Assembly: GCF_000724625.1 (NCBI RefSeq)
Contig: NZ_CP007139.1
Location: 3,410,001 to 3,474,000 of the forward strand
DNA from: Fimbriimonas ginsengisoli Gsoil 348
GTDB lineage: Bacteria; Armatimonadota; Fimbriimonadia; Fimbriimonadales; Fimbriimonadaceae
Direction: 5' to 3'
Length of the DNA stretch: 64,000 nucleotides
Every line of letters begins with the position of its first letter. Positions within the stretch are counted from its first letter, which is position 1. The notes under the pieces are model-generated. The model did no database searches, was not told the origin of the DNA, and was given only the letters and a program-made list of their open reading frames with translations. Shown piece by piece: positions 35,254 to 44,528 of this stretch. The translations under genes and the position numbers were made by a program.

Positions 35254-35529
35254 GGGCAACTCGGAAGCACGCTACGATCCATCGATCCTGACAGGCAGTT
35301 CGACAAAGTCTGAGTACTTGACGGACGCTTGGCGAAGTGCCCGCGATTCGTGTTCGTCAAGCGAAGTTTGCATTTTTAGAACCCTGCCCGAACGTGAGCG
35401 TCCTGCTCCAAAGCCCCGACGGGTGCCAACGCCAATCTGGCATCGGCCGCGGGTAAAGAAGTGAGGGTAGAAAAGCCACGAGCCTAACCACCACGCTAGT
35501 CGTGGCTGGTGTTCTGAGCCATCGCCTCT
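35254..35529. other. gap between NTF2-like and peptidase genes
   Basis: About 275 bases; I see no gene or clear signal in it. Confidence 0.4.
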
Positions 35530-35940
35530 TTACTTATCTGCAGGTTCCTCCGAAAGCCGGTCTGCGTGACGATGAATCAGCTTCCAGTCTCCATTTTCGC
35601 GCCGGAACACTTCGGTGACCCGCAGATTAAAAGGCACAGAGTCCGACTTTCCTTTCATCCGAGCCTTGGCCCACTGAATGCCGGTCCAGTAAGCGAGATC
35701 GCCCTGTGAGCCCATATGCATGACTTCAAATCGAGAGCTGCCACCCGGTTCAAAGTTCTTGGCGCCGCTCGCGTTGGCCGCGTTCACATGGTTGGCTCCT
35801 GTTACGCAATCCCCGCTCGGGCCAAATATCGTTGCTGGCTCATGCTGGGTCGAAATGTTGTGCAGGGGCCCGACCTCGCCATCTAAAAAAGATCGCGAAG
35901 CCTGTTCACGCTCCTTCATAAAGGAATCAAAGTCTTTCAT
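35530..35940 (-). CDS. SnoaL/NTF2-like protein
   Basis: 136 aa from ATG 35940, which has GGAGG five bases upstream. The compact alpha+beta cone of the SnoaL/DUF4440 type is suggested by the N-terminal helix (MKDFDSFMKEREQASRSFLD), ATIFGPSGD, the central strands LAYWTGIQWAKARMKG and the closing RVTEVFRRENGDWKLIHRHADRL, which is diagnostic for the family. Members are often ketosteroid-isomerase-like enzymes or binding proteins of unknown function. Next gene towards the tRNA-Phe terminator. Confidence 0.75.
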   Translation of the reverse strand: MKDFDSFMKEREQASRSFLDGEVGPLHNISTQHEPATIFGPSGDCVTGANHVNAANASGAKNFEPGGSSRFEVMHMGSQGDLAYWTGIQWAKARMKGKSDSVPFNLRVTEVFRRENGDWKLIHRHADRLSEEPADK

Positions 35941-36062
35941 GACCTCCACAAACGACCCGATAAGTCAAGCCGATGTTTCGTTGGTTAACTCGATGCCCCT
36001 CTCAGGCAGCGTTTGGTTCTGCCAGACGAATTGGGGGCTGAACGTGGCGGGATTTGGAAGCC

Positions 36063-36096
36063 AAAAGGGTCTCTGAGCGAACTCAGAGACCCTTTT
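36063..36096 (-). terminator. tRNA-Phe terminator
   Basis: Perfect 15-bp stem AAAAGGGTCTCTGAG / CTCAGAGACCCTTTT around CGAA. It sits 13 bases beyond the 3' end of tRNA-Phe on the minus strand and ends in TTTT. Confidence 0.85.
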
Positions 36097-36098
36097 CA

Positions 36099-36137
36099 GT
36101 TCAAAACGTGGTGCCTCAGACCGGACTTGAACCGGTG
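36099..36137 (-). repeat. tRNA-Phe 3' end, parental copy of the att-like repeat
   Basis: This 39-base segment spans the T arm, acceptor 3' strand and CCA of the intact tRNA-Phe plus 10 bases downstream. It recurs at 33583-33621 with two changes and, degenerate, at 29454-29491, all in the same orientation. Confidence 0.8.
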
Positions 36138-36184
36138 ACCCTAGCATTTTCAGTGCTATGCTCTACCAACTGAGCTACCGAGGC
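36109..36184 (-). tRNA. tRNA-Phe (GAA)
   Basis: 76 nt with encoded CCA. Acceptor GCCTCGG pairs with CTGAGGC, D arm GCTC-AGTTGGTA-GAGC, anticodon stem TAGCA/TGCTA with loop CTGAAAA (anticodon GAA), and T arm ACCGG-TTCAAGT-CCGGT. It is the intact member of the three-copy series. Confidence 0.97.
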
Positions 36185-36195
36185 TTGGGGTTGTA

Positions 36196-36271
<76 letters not shown>

Positions 36272-36361
36272 GAACAGAAGGGAAGTATGACGAGCCGTTC
36301 ACCGGAAAGTCAAGACTGAGGTGAAACGGGCGAGCCGCCCGTGCCACGTGGCGGGGAACGG

Positions 36362-36367
36362 TACTCT
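36362..36367 (+). promoter_or_regulatory. -10 box of GH92 gene, leaderless type
   Basis: TACTCT ends 7 nt before the ATG at 36375; no Shine-Dalgarno nearby. Confidence 0.5.
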
Positions 36368-36374
36368 TACGGGG

Positions 36375-39098
36375 ATGCGCCGGCTTCTTTCCCTCGGCTT
36401 CCTTCTCACCTTCACCACAACCTTCGCCTCCGGACCCGCCGACTTCGCCGACCCACTCGTCGGGACCGACGGCCACGGCCATGCCTTTCCCGGCGCGCTC
36501 GTCCCGTTCGGAATGGTGCAGCTTAGCCCCGACACTCGGACCGACACCTGGGACGGCTCCTCCGGATACCACTACAGCGACCGGACCATTCTCGGCTTCA
36601 GCCACACCCACCTCTCGGGCACGGGAGTCGGCTGCCTCGGCGACATCATGCTCATGCCGACGGTCGGAGATCTAGCGCTAAACGAAGCCGGATACTCCTC
36701 CCCCTTCTCGCACAAGCGCGAGGTTGCCAAGCCGGGCTACTACCGGGTCTTTCTGGAGAAGCCCAAAGTCACCGCCGAGCTGACCGCCACGGCGAGGGCC
36801 GGCTTTCACCGGTACACCTTCCCCAAGTCCGACCACTCCAGAATCGTGCTCGACCTCCTGCACGGGGTCTCCAGCGAGCCCAAGGAGACCTACCTGAAGG
36901 TCGTGAACGGGACGACCCTCACCGGCTACCGCAAGTCCGGAGGCTGGGGCGGCGACCGAGTCGCTTACTTCGCGATCCGATTCTCCCGCCCGTTCGACCT
37001 AATCGAGATCGAGCAAGACGGCGCTTTGCGGCCCGGGGCGATGGAAGCAAAAGGGAAGGTCAAGGCGGCGATCAACTACCGGACCAAAGCCGGTGAGCCG
37101 ATCCTCGTCAAGGTCGGCATCTCCGCCACCGGCATGGACGGCGCGATGAAGAATCTCGACACCGAGGTTCCGGGATGGAGTTTCACCGCCGTTAGGCAAG
37201 CCGCCGAAAAGAAGTGGAACGACGTCCTCGGCGCCGTCCAGATCCAGAGCCGTGATCCGAAGGTTCGGCGAACGTTCTACTCCAACGCCTACCTCTCCTA
37301 TGTCGCCCCCAGCCTATTCAACGACGTCGACGGCGCTTACCTGGGGATGGACCACAAGGTTCACCGAGCCGCCAAATTCCAGAACTACACCACCTTCTCG
37401 CTGTGGGACACCTACCGGGCGCTTCACCCGCTCCTCACCCTTACCCAGCCGAAGCGAGTCGCCGACCTCACCAGCTCGCTGCTCGCCGAATATCGCGAAT
37501 CTGGTCTGCACACTACGCCAATTTGGCCGCTTTGGGGTAACGAAACCTGGTGCATGATCGGCTACCACTCGGTCCCCGTCCTCGTCGACGCCTACGTCAA
37601 GGGGCTGCTCGGCCCCAACGCCGAGGCGGTCTATCGGGCAATGCGCGACACGTCGATGCAGAACTACAACGGGCTGAACACCTACCGGTCGCTTGGCTAC
37701 GTCGCCTCCACCGCCGGCGGCCAGGCAACCTCTAAGACGATCGAGTACTCGGTAGACGACTGGTGCCTCGCTCGCATGGCAAGCTCATTAGGGCATAAAG
37801 AAGACGCCGACCTCTACTACCAACGCGCCGCCAACTACCGGAACCACTTCGACCGCACCACCCGATTCATGCGCGGCCGCAAAGCCAACGGCGCCTGGCG
37901 CGCCCCGTTCGACACCCGCGGCCTCGTAGGGGACGAATACACGGAGGCGGATGCCTGGCAGTACGGCTTCGCCGTCCAGCACGATATCCCCGGCCTGATC
38001 TCGCTCTACGGCGGCGACGCCAAGTTCGTCCAGCGCATGGACGAGATGTTCACCATGGATTCGCGGATCAACACGAACATCCCCGACATCACGGGCCTTA
38101 TGGGCCAGTACGCGCAAGGGAACGAGCAGTGCCATCACCAGGCGTACCTGTACGATTACGCCGGCGCGCCGTGGAAGACCCAGGCTCGCGTCCGCAAGAT
38201 CATGGCCGCCTTCTACAACGACACTCCGGCCGGGCAGATCGGAAACAACGATTGCGGCCAGATGTCCGCCTGGTACGTCTTCAGCGCCCTCGGCTTCTAT
38301 CCGGTGAACCCCGCGAACGGGGTTTACGCCATCGGCAGCCCGGCCGTCGACCAGGCGAAGATAAGGCTCGACGGCGGAAGATCGTTCACCGTCGTAGCTG
38401 AGAATAACGGATCGAAGAACCCGTTCGTGCAGTCGGCGACCCTCAACGGAAAGCCGTTCAACCGCTGCTGGATCGGCCACCAGGAGATCCTCAAGGGGGG
38501 CACTTTGAAGCTGGTGATGGGTCCGAAGCCGAACAAGTTTTGGGGCGCCGCCCTCTCCGCCCGCCCTTTGCCGACGATGCCGGCCGGATTCCGGTACGCC
38601 GCGCTCCCCACTCCTTCGTCCGATAAGCCGGTCGCCCTCAAGCTGCCGATCCGCGTGGTCTGCGGGGAAGACGACACGATCGGGAACTTCGTCCCCGATC
38701 CCAAGATGATCGAGGGGATGACGAACCGGACCGATACTCACGTCGACACCAGCGCCCCGAACGCCGCCCCTGCTCGCGTCTATCAGAGCGAGCGGTACGG
38801 CCAAGACTTCACCTACCGCTTCCCAGTCCCAACCGGGCGCGCCTACACCGTTCGGCTTCACTTCGCCGAGGTATTCGGCGATGTGGCCGGTCAGCGGGTG
38901 GAAAACATCTCGATCAACGGCCGGCCGGTGTTGACGAACTTCGACCCGGTGGTCGCCGCCGGCGGCCCTAACCGGGCCGTCGTGAAGGAGTTCGCCGACG
39001 TCCGCCCAGGCAGAAACGGCCAGATCACCATTCGGATCCAGGCTGCCAAAAACAGCCCGGATCAGAATGCCAAGATCAGCGCCATCGAGATCCTGTAG
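36375..39098 (+). CDS. GH92 alpha-mannosidase, secreted
   Basis: 907 aa from the ATG at 36375, opening the signal peptide MRRLLSLGFLLTFTTTFASG; in-frame sequence upstream would cross the promoter. GH92 hallmarks are present in order: HAFPGALVPFGMVQLSPDT, GFSHTHLSGTG, a (alpha/alpha)6 region with GNETWCMIGYHS, the calcium-site segment QGNEQCHHQAYLYDYAG, and the GNNDCGQMSAWYVFSALGFY signature. The last 150 residues look like a malectin-type domain (RVVCGEDDTIGNF..., YTVRLHFAEVFGDVAGQRV). GH92 enzymes cleave alpha-1,2 or related mannosides of glycoproteins or mannans. The 3' end abuts the convergent prepilin gene. Confidence 0.94.
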   Translation: MRRLLSLGFLLTFTTTFASGPADFADPLVGTDGHGHAFPGALVPFGMVQLSPDTRTDTWDGSSGYHYSDRTILGFSHTHLSGTGVGCLGDIMLMPTVGDLALNEAGYSSPFSHKREVAKPGYYRVFLEKPKVTAELTATARAGFHRYTFPKSDHSRIVLDLLHGVSSEPKETYLKVVNGTTLTGYRKSGGWGGDRVAYFAIRFSRPFDLIEIEQDGALRPGAMEAKGKVKAAINYRTKAGEPILVKVGISATGMDGAMKNLDTEVPGWSFTAVRQAAEKKWNDVLGAVQIQSRDPKVRRTFYSNAYLSYVAPSLFNDVDGAYLGMDHKVHRAAKFQNYTTFSLWDTYRALHPLLTLTQPKRVADLTSSLLAEYRESGLHTTPIWPLWGNETWCMIGYHSVPVLVDAYVKGLLGPNAEAVYRAMRDTSMQNYNGLNTYRSLGYVASTAGGQATSKTIEYSVDDWCLARMASSLGHKEDADLYYQRAANYRNHFDRTTRFMRGRKANGAWRAPFDTRGLVGDEYTEADAWQYGFAVQHDIPGLISLYGGDAKFVQRMDEMFTMDSRINTNIPDITGLMGQYAQGNEQCHHQAYLYDYAGAPWKTQARVRKIMAAFYNDTPAGQIGNNDCGQMSAWYVFSALGFYPVNPANGVYAIGSPAVDQAKIRLDGGRSFTVVAENNGSKNPFVQSATLNGKPFNRCWIGHQEILKGGTLKLVMGPKPNKFWGAALSARPLPTMPAGFRYAALPTPSSDKPVALKLPIRVVCGEDDTIGNFVPDPKMIEGMTNRTDTHVDTSAPNAAPARVYQSERYGQDFTYRFPVPTGRAYTVRLHFAEVFGDVAGQRVENISINGRPVLTNFDPVVAAGGPNRAVVKEFADVRPGRNGQITIRIQAAKNSPDQNAKISAIEIL

Positions 39099-39803
39099 CT
39101 ACGGGGAATCGGAGATAAAGTCCGCGTTCGTCATCGAATTCGGCTTTCGGAATTTGGCGCTGCCATCATGGCGAAGCGTGACAAATCCGCCGTTGTGACG
39201 GACCGGGTAGTGGGTGTGCGCCGTGTCCGCCTTGGGAGGAAAAGGATTCCAAGGCGGGCCGGTAAAGCCGGTCCGGGTGTCCGCGCAGCCAGGGGTTCGG
39301 GCATGGTCCCACACCTGGCACACCGCCGGATTTTCCACCGCCGACTCCGGCTTGCCCATCGGTCCCCCGGTGATGTAGCTCATGGCGTAACCGACCTGCC
39401 ACTTCGTCTCCATCGGACACTTGAAGATGGCGAGCGTCTTGTAATACGGCTCCAGAAAACCTGCCTTGAAGTTCGGATACGGCGCCGCCGCGTCGGGGGC
39501 GACGGAATTATCGAACGGCGCCCACCAGATTTCGTTCGGGCCGGTGTACGCCGTTGGATTCGACAGGTTAGTGCACAGCTCATCTCCCGCGCGGTCGGGG
39601 CAGAACCGGTGCCGCGGGTTCACCCCGTCGAAATCTCCCCGGTAGAGGGCGATGGCGAGGCCGATCTGCCGCAGATTGCTGGTGCAGCTCGACTGTTTCG
39701 CGGCCGCCTTGGCCTGCGAAAAGACGGGGAAAAGGATGGCCGCCAAGATGGAAATAATGGCGATGACGACGAGTAGCTCGATTAGCGTAAAAGCGCGTTT
39801 CAT
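39099..39803 (-). CDS. prepilin-type protein (DUF1559-like)
   Basis: 234 aa. Prepilin leader [18 protein letters not shown] with Phe5/Glu9 and the [13 protein letters not shown] follow-up shared with the protein at 21386. Two CxxC-like Cys pairs occur ([18 protein letters not shown]). Its C-terminal part keeps the general layout of the family ([20 protein letters not shown], corresponding to the His-x-Asp-Gly motif of DUF1559). Stop codons of this gene and the GH92 gene abut without a gap. Confidence 0.88.
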   Translation of the reverse strand: MKRAFTLIELLVVIAIISILAAILFPVFSQAKAAAKQSSCTSNLRQIGLAIALYRGDFDGVNPRHRFCPDRAGDELCTNLSNPTAYTGPNEIWWAPFDNSVAPDAAAPYPNFKAGFLEPYYKTLAIFKCPMETKWQVGYAMSYITGGPMGKPESAVENPAVCQVWDHARTPGCADTRTGFTGPPWNPFPPKADTAHTHYPVRHNGGFVTLRHDGSAKFRKPNSMTNADFISDSP

Positions 39804-39853
39804 AGTCGGTTCCGAGGGTCGGGCACGCGGCCAGACATTCTAGAACCGCGGCA

Positions 39854-40534
39854 TTACGACGTTGGCGAAGCCGATTTGGGCGGCCCGCGCGCTTCGCGGG
39901 GATCTTGCTCTGCCTCTTCAGGGTCAGCGGTAACGAGTTTGGGTACGAGGGCCTGGTAGTCGGCGGGAGTATCGACGTCGACGTTCGCGCCGTCGAAGCA
40001 AACCACCTCGACCGGTTCGCTGCCGCTCCGAACCAGGGCTCGAGCGCCCGTATCGCCGGAAAGGGCCAGCAGCCGAGGGAACTCCGCCCGCGCAAACGCG
40101 CAGGGAGCGCCGAGGACGCCATCGTACGAGCTCGCCACGATGGTTTTTTCGGCCTCTTCTATTCGGTGGGCAAGCGTCCGCAGGTGGTCGGGCGTGATGC
40201 GCGGCTGGTCGGCCAGCGCGATGACGGCAGCTTCGATGTGGCCGCTCAGAGCGGCCACTCCGGCGCGGATAGAGCCGCCCATCCCTTCCTGCCAGTCGCG
40301 ATTCGTAACGAAGCGGACCTTCAGCCCTTGGAGTCGCTCCCGAACCGCCGCCGCCTCCGCGCCCAGCACGACGACGACCTCGGCCGCCCCGGAGGCAATC
40401 GCCGTTCGTACGGCGTGCTCCACCAGCGTACGACCGAGGTAGGGAAGTAGCTGCTTGGGCCGCCCCAGCCGCGCCGATCCGCCCGCCGCCAAAACGACGA
40501 CCGCGAACGGCTTTTGGGCATGTACTTCGTTCAT
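39854..40534 (-). CDS. MobA-like nucleotidyltransferase
   Basis: 226 aa. NTP-transferase fold with VVLAAGGSARLGRPKQLLPY (residues about 13-32) and the ADQPRITPDHLRTL segment in which the Asp binds metal, plus GAPCAFARAEFPRLLALSGD and VDVDTPADY. This pattern matches MocA-type molybdenum cofactor cytidylyltransferases and related enzymes; no molybdopterin genes lie near, so the substrate stays open. GGAGGA 9 nt before the ATG. The tail after residue 200 is Glu/Pro-rich and not conserved. Confidence 0.78.
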   Translation of the reverse strand: MNEVHAQKPFAVVVLAAGGSARLGRPKQLLPYLGRTLVEHAVRTAIASGAAEVVVVLGAEAAAVRERLQGLKVRFVTNRDWQEGMGGSIRAGVAALSGHIEAAVIALADQPRITPDHLRTLAHRIEEAEKTIVASSYDGVLGAPCAFARAEFPRLLALSGDTGARALVRSGSEPVEVVCFDGANVDVDTPADYQALVPKLVTADPEEAEQDPREARGPPKSASPTS

Positions 40535-41193
40535 CGCCTGTCCTCCGGGAGGTTACCACCGCGCCTCGCCGCTGGAACGGGCTACGCAACCCTCGCGCCT
40601 AGTACGCCGCCCCTTCCGGAAGTGATAAAGGCCTTGGAAAGGGCCGAACGGGAATGGAGGGCGATCCACCCGGCGACGGTTAAGAATTCCCACGGCGGCT
40701 GAAAACTTCCACATCACGGGTCTCCCGATCCCGGAGGGATCAAAGAAGTTAGCCCCGGGTCGAAGACCCGGGGTAGGCGACGAGCATTTCCCGACCCCGG
40801 CAGGTGGTCGCAGAATCTACCGTCAGCCGAGAATCGGACGGAACCAGGTTCGAATCGTCCCTCCCCGCCGATTCGGCTTGATTCGCAACACTCACCGCGC
40901 AGAGAATGGGAGTTTGGCACCCGTAAATTCTCGGGCTATCTTCGATGAGGGCAGGACAGCTAAAAGGGTCTTCGACCCCTTCAGGGTCGGTCTTCGTGGG
41001 CTTCGCTACCCCGGGGTCGCGGGAGCGACCGCCGGGCTAATCTCTGTGATCCCTACGGGATCGGGAGGGATTTAGAGTTCTCTTCCGCGGGGCTAGACTG
41101 GGGGCTCGAGCCCTGAGCCCCCGAGCCTCCGCGAACCGGAACTGGCTAGACTATCGTAAAGGAACCATCGGTCGAAGGAGTCGTAGAAGCACG
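40535..41193. other. repeat-rich intergenic region
   Basis: About 660 bases without a gene. It contains an inverted GATCCC-type unit at about 40722-40755 and a direct one at 41034-41069, with GGGTCTTCGACC/GGGTCGAAGACCC palindromes near 40756-40772 and 40970-40990. This looks like two composite repeat elements with about 280 bases between. Confidence 0.55.
41034..41069 (+). repeat. GATCCC-type palindromic repeat, copy 2
   Basis: Same as the unit at 16507-16542 with two differences; the core reads GATCCCTACGGGATC. An inverted relative (CCCGATCCCGGAGGGATC) is at about 40723-40740. Confidence 0.7.
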
Positions 41194-41922
41194 GTGAATA
41201 AATGGGATCGCACGAAAGGAAGGCCGGAGCCGATTCGACTGCTGAACGCGATCAAGGAACGGGAGAACGGGGAACCGCTGGTGGATGTGCGCGAGGCCGC
41301 GCCATCCCTCCGGATCCTACGCCCTCAGGTCATTCCATACGTCCGCAAAACCGTGGCCGAGATGGTCGAGCAGGCGGCCCGAGCATTACCCGAGGGGTAC
41401 CACCTCGGTCTCGTGGAAGGATGGCGGCCGATCGAGAGGCAGCAGCGGATCTACGACTCGATGTGGAAATTCGCTCAGGAGGCGTTTCCCCATCGCGACC
41501 ACGCCGCCCTACGCCGAACGGTTTGCCGCTGGGTCGCCCCGACCGATCAAAAAGCGCCCCCCGGCCACTGCACGGGAGCGGCGGTGGACGTTTGGCTCGT
41601 GGATGACGCCGGCGAGTTGATCGACGTCTCCTCCCCTTTCGACCGGTTCAAAGCCGCCCCGACTTACAGCCTCGGCTTAAGCGAGACTGCGGCGAGGAAC
41701 CGCACGATCCTCGTCGATGCGATGCTTGACGCCGGCTTCTCCAACTGCCGCGACGAGTGGTGGCACTACAGTTGGGGAGACGCCGGCTGGGCCGTCCGGA
41801 TGGACCGCTTGGAATGCGTCTACGGCCTCGCCCGCCTCGCCCCCGATCTCTACGAGGAGCTGGAACGCCTACACGAAGAGGGAATGAAAGAGCGCCAAAA
41901 CCCGTTCCTTCCCCCGGTCTAA
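41194..41922 (+). CDS. D-alanyl-D-alanine dipeptidase (VanX type)
   Basis: 242 aa, GTG start at 41194 with GAAGGAG at 41174-41180. The VanX/DdpX metal and catalytic residues are in place: GWRP (Arg78), GHCTGAAVDVWL (His125 and Asp132), and DEWWHYSWGD (Glu188 and His191), the last two being catalytic Glu and Zn His. The enzyme hydrolyses D-Ala-D-Ala. No vanA/vanH genes are near, so it is likely a peptidoglycan recycling enzyme and not a resistance determinant. The peptide lacks a signal sequence, so a cytoplasmic role fits. Confidence 0.9.
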   Translation: MNKWDRTKGRPEPIRLLNAIKERENGEPLVDVREAAPSLRILRPQVIPYVRKTVAEMVEQAARALPEGYHLGLVEGWRPIERQQRIYDSMWKFAQEAFPHRDHAALRRTVCRWVAPTDQKAPPGHCTGAAVDVWLVDDAGELIDVSSPFDRFKAAPTYSLGLSETAARNRTILVDAMLDAGFSNCRDEWWHYSWGDAGWAVRMDRLECVYGLARLAPDLYEELERLHEEGMKERQNPFLPPV

Positions 41923-41926
41923 CACC

Positions 41927-42033
41927 CGTGGCATGGGCTTCCAGCCCATGTGTATCATGCCCTTCTAGGGGCATGTGAATTCCGCCAAGGGCAGGATGCC
42001 CTTGGGACCCACTGGCTGGAAGCCAGTGCCACG
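41927..42033 (+). repeat. about 107-bp intergenic element, copy 1
   Basis: Opens CGTGGCATGGGCTTCCAGCC and closes GGCTGGAAGCCAGTGCCACG, so its two ends form inverted repeats; the middle holds AAGGGCAGGATGCCCTT-type palindromes. The element at 52514-52619 is the same in reverse orientation with moderate divergence in the middle. It begins 4 bp after the dipeptidase stop and abuts the next gene's end. Confidence 0.8.
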
Positions 42034-42038
42034 ATGGG

Positions 42039-44429
42039 CTACCGTCGCCCGTTAAGCGGCGGAAACAGGACCGGATCGGGCTGGCTGATGCCATTCGGCG
42101 TGAACGGGCGCGGGGTTAGGGTGATCGCGTCGATCGCGATCTGGGACGTGCCGCTGCCGAGCACCTGCACCCGAAGCTTGCCGATCGTCCCGGTCATCCG
42201 CGTCACTCCCAGCTTGTACCAGCCGAACCCCTCGCCATACAGACTGACTGGCGCGCCGGTCAGCGGCATCACTTGGCCGTTCACCAGAACCTGAACCTCG
42301 GAGCGGCGCTCCACCGGAACCGACGCCGCGATCCAGACATCCTGATCCGCCGTCGTTTTCACCGGAACCCGGTATTCCGCGTAGTATCCGTCCGCGCCCG
42401 GAGGAAGCGGGGTGCGCAGCACGAGCGCGGCCCCTCCGCTGCAGCCGGGCCAGTTCGGAGCCTCGCTAAAGTTCTGGTCGGGCGTTCGCTCGGCCTCGAT
42501 CCAAGTCACGTCGCCGACCTTGGCCCCTAGGCGGTCGACCTGCACCCGCATCTGCGGGAAATTGCCGCCGGGGTTCCGGTCGAAGCCGCTCACGAAGTCC
42601 TTGAAATAAAGCCGCTCCTCGGTGATGTCGGTCAGCCGCTTCTCGGCGATCTGCATCATGAAATCGAACCTTAAGAGCGTCTCGGTAAACGCGAGGTCCG
42701 GTACTGGGATCTCGTCGGTTCCGGTAACGAGAGTGGGGAACTCGCCAAGGTTCACGTCGATCCCTCCCTTCGCGGTCTTCGGATTCGGGTCCTTTCCGTC
42801 CAGCGCCTGGAAGGCGACCCCCTTCGTATTGCCAAGCCGCAGTCGGTATCGTCCCGGTTGGCGCGCCCAAATCGCAAAGACGCTTCCGGACGGCGTGCTC
42901 ATTCGGTAGCCGAAAAACATCGACCCAAGGTCGACCCGGTTTCCGTCCATCGGTGCGGGAAGCCACCACCGGCCGGCGGCGAGATGCTGCGCATTGGCGG
43001 GGTTGCGGGCGTTTTCCGGATAGAAGATCGCTTGGAGGGAAGTGTTGGCGAGGCTGAGATCGCCGAGCCGCTTCGCCGCTTCGTCCGCGACCGCTTTGGC
43101 CACCTTGGGTGAATCCGTTCGGACGAAGAAAGCCCGCGCGCCGAGCGAGCCAAGGTCGTCAAGCACCGCCGGCACCTGGGCCGCGGCATCGGCGCCCGCG
43201 CCGAGGTCGATGTCGGTCGCCGCGAGCCATCCCTTCGTCGTCCACCGGGCGACGGTGCTCGAGGCCCGGCTGGCCGATTCGATCAATTCACTGGTTGTGG
43301 CGCCTGAAGCGCGCATCCCGACCCCGTCGATGGCCGGGGCGGCGTTCTCATATGGCGCGGACCACCCTGCCCATTCCTGCACGACCGGGACATCCGCAAC
43401 GCCCCGCACTGCCGCCACGAATCGCGAGAAGCGCCGAGCCCCGGCGGTGTTGACCACCTCGGCGATGTCGTTCCACATCGAGCTCCGCTTGTTCTCGCAA
43501 GCGTAAGCCCGCTTTGTCGCCGGATCGAAGACCATGCCGAGACCGCGCGAACCTTGCCAAAGCGGAACGAGGCGGGCAAGGTCGTCGAACGTGGTGAGAT
43601 CGTTCGTCCCCAGCCCCCAACTTCGGGTTGCGGTGTTCACCGAGCGATACCGCCGCTCGATCAGGTCCCGAAGCTCCATTCGGAAGTAGGGGCTGGTGGG
43701 GACAAACCGAAGATCGCGACCAGGAAGAGACAGCGTATGCCCCATCGGGTCCACGATCCCGCGCAACCCTGGGCCAGGCGCATGTCGCTTCAAACTGGAG
43801 AGAAGCAGGTCGCGATGCCGGTCGAGGTCTTCCCAAAAGTCCGGCTGCTCGATGCTCGATGTTTCCGGGTAGACCAGCAGAACGTGCTCGGTGTCGCCGC
43901 CCGGCTTGGCGTCGTACGTCAGCTTCCCGTCAACGATCGGTACGTATCCGTTCGCTGAAACGGAACTGTCGCGTCGCGATGCGACAGCGACAAAAGCGCC
44001 GGATGCGCCGGGAAGCTCGACCGAGATATGGGTTGGTTTGGTAATCCCCGCGATCCGATACGCTTGCGGCTCCACCGCGACACCACGCGCCATCGGGGCG
44101 AGCGAATCGATCCGGATCAGGTAGCGCATATTGGCGCTCTTCAGCGCCGCGAACGTCTCGTCCCACCCGGCTCCGCTGGCCGGAAGGTCCACGATCACAT
44201 CTTTAATTCCCGCCGCCGCGGCCCGAGCCACTGCCTCCGGGGTGCCGTCGATCCGAATCCCAACCGGAAGATACGGTTGCCCGCCCCAAATCAACGTGTG
44301 ATTCTCGTTGAGGCTCCAAGGAGTCCCAGACCCCCCGGCCGGCACATAAACGCCATCGCGCTTCTGAGCCAGAGCGAGGAAGGGAAGAGTGGCAAGAACT
44401 GCCAAAGCGACGGGACGCAGGCTCCGCAC
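42039..44429 (-). CDS. GH42-like secreted glycosidase with C-terminal modules
   Basis: 796 aa, GTG start at 44429, signal peptide MRSLRPVALAVLATLPFLALA. The N-terminal half resembles a (beta/alpha)8 glycosidase: LIWGGQPYLPVGIRIDGT, AAAGIKDVIVDLPASG, and the FRMELRDLIERRYRSVNTAT and SWGLGTNDLTTFDDLARLVP phrases recall GH42. I could not identify both catalytic Glu residues with certainty. The C-terminal 250 residues are beta-rich and look like carbohydrate-binding modules (WIEAERTPDQ..., VWIAASVPVERRSEVQVLVN). Function is probably polysaccharide breakdown outside the cell, but family membership is tentative. Confidence 0.75.
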   Translation of the reverse strand: MRSLRPVALAVLATLPFLALAQKRDGVYVPAGGSGTPWSLNENHTLIWGGQPYLPVGIRIDGTPEAVARAAAAGIKDVIVDLPASGAGWDETFAALKSANMRYLIRIDSLAPMARGVAVEPQAYRIAGITKPTHISVELPGASGAFVAVASRRDSSVSANGYVPIVDGKLTYDAKPGGDTEHVLLVYPETSSIEQPDFWEDLDRHRDLLLSSLKRHAPGPGLRGIVDPMGHTLSLPGRDLRFVPTSPYFRMELRDLIERRYRSVNTATRSWGLGTNDLTTFDDLARLVPLWQGSRGLGMVFDPATKRAYACENKRSSMWNDIAEVVNTAGARRFSRFVAAVRGVADVPVVQEWAGWSAPYENAAPAIDGVGMRASGATTSELIESASRASSTVARWTTKGWLAATDIDLGAGADAAAQVPAVLDDLGSLGARAFFVRTDSPKVAKAVADEAAKRLGDLSLANTSLQAIFYPENARNPANAQHLAAGRWWLPAPMDGNRVDLGSMFFGYRMSTPSGSVFAIWARQPGRYRLRLGNTKGVAFQALDGKDPNPKTAKGGIDVNLGEFPTLVTGTDEIPVPDLAFTETLLRFDFMMQIAEKRLTDITEERLYFKDFVSGFDRNPGGNFPQMRVQVDRLGAKVGDVTWIEAERTPDQNFSEAPNWPGCSGGAALVLRTPLPPGADGYYAEYRVPVKTTADQDVWIAASVPVERRSEVQVLVNGQVMPLTGAPVSLYGEGFGWYKLGVTRMTGTIGKLRVQVLGSGTSQIAIDAITLTPRPFTPNGISQPDPVLFPPLNGRR

Positions 44430-44436
44430 GCCCTGA

Positions 44437-44442
44437 AGACTA
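44437..44442 (-). promoter_or_regulatory. -10 box of GH42-like gene, leaderless type
   Basis: TAGTCT (minus strand) ends 7 nt before the GTG at 44429. No Shine-Dalgarno. Confidence 0.45.
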
Positions 44443-44448
44443 CCCGAC

Positions 44449-44474
44449 CCCCCTTTTCCGTTCGGAAAAGGGGG
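44449..44474. terminator. hairpin between two minus-strand units
   Basis: Stem CCCCCTTTTCC / GGAAAAGGGGG with a four-base turn. It lies between the operon ending at 44632 and the GH42-like gene. It may act as a terminator for the former, though the T-run lies inside the stem. Confidence 0.4.
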
Positions 44475-44528
44475 AATATTGCGGCACGTTGAGGCGTTAT
44501 CAGCCAGGTTTTCGAATGGGACGAATGA

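Noticed and set aside
41194-41922. Vancomycin resistance cluster
   Set aside because: Only the VanX-type dipeptidase is present; no ligase, dehydrogenase or VanRS genes nearby.
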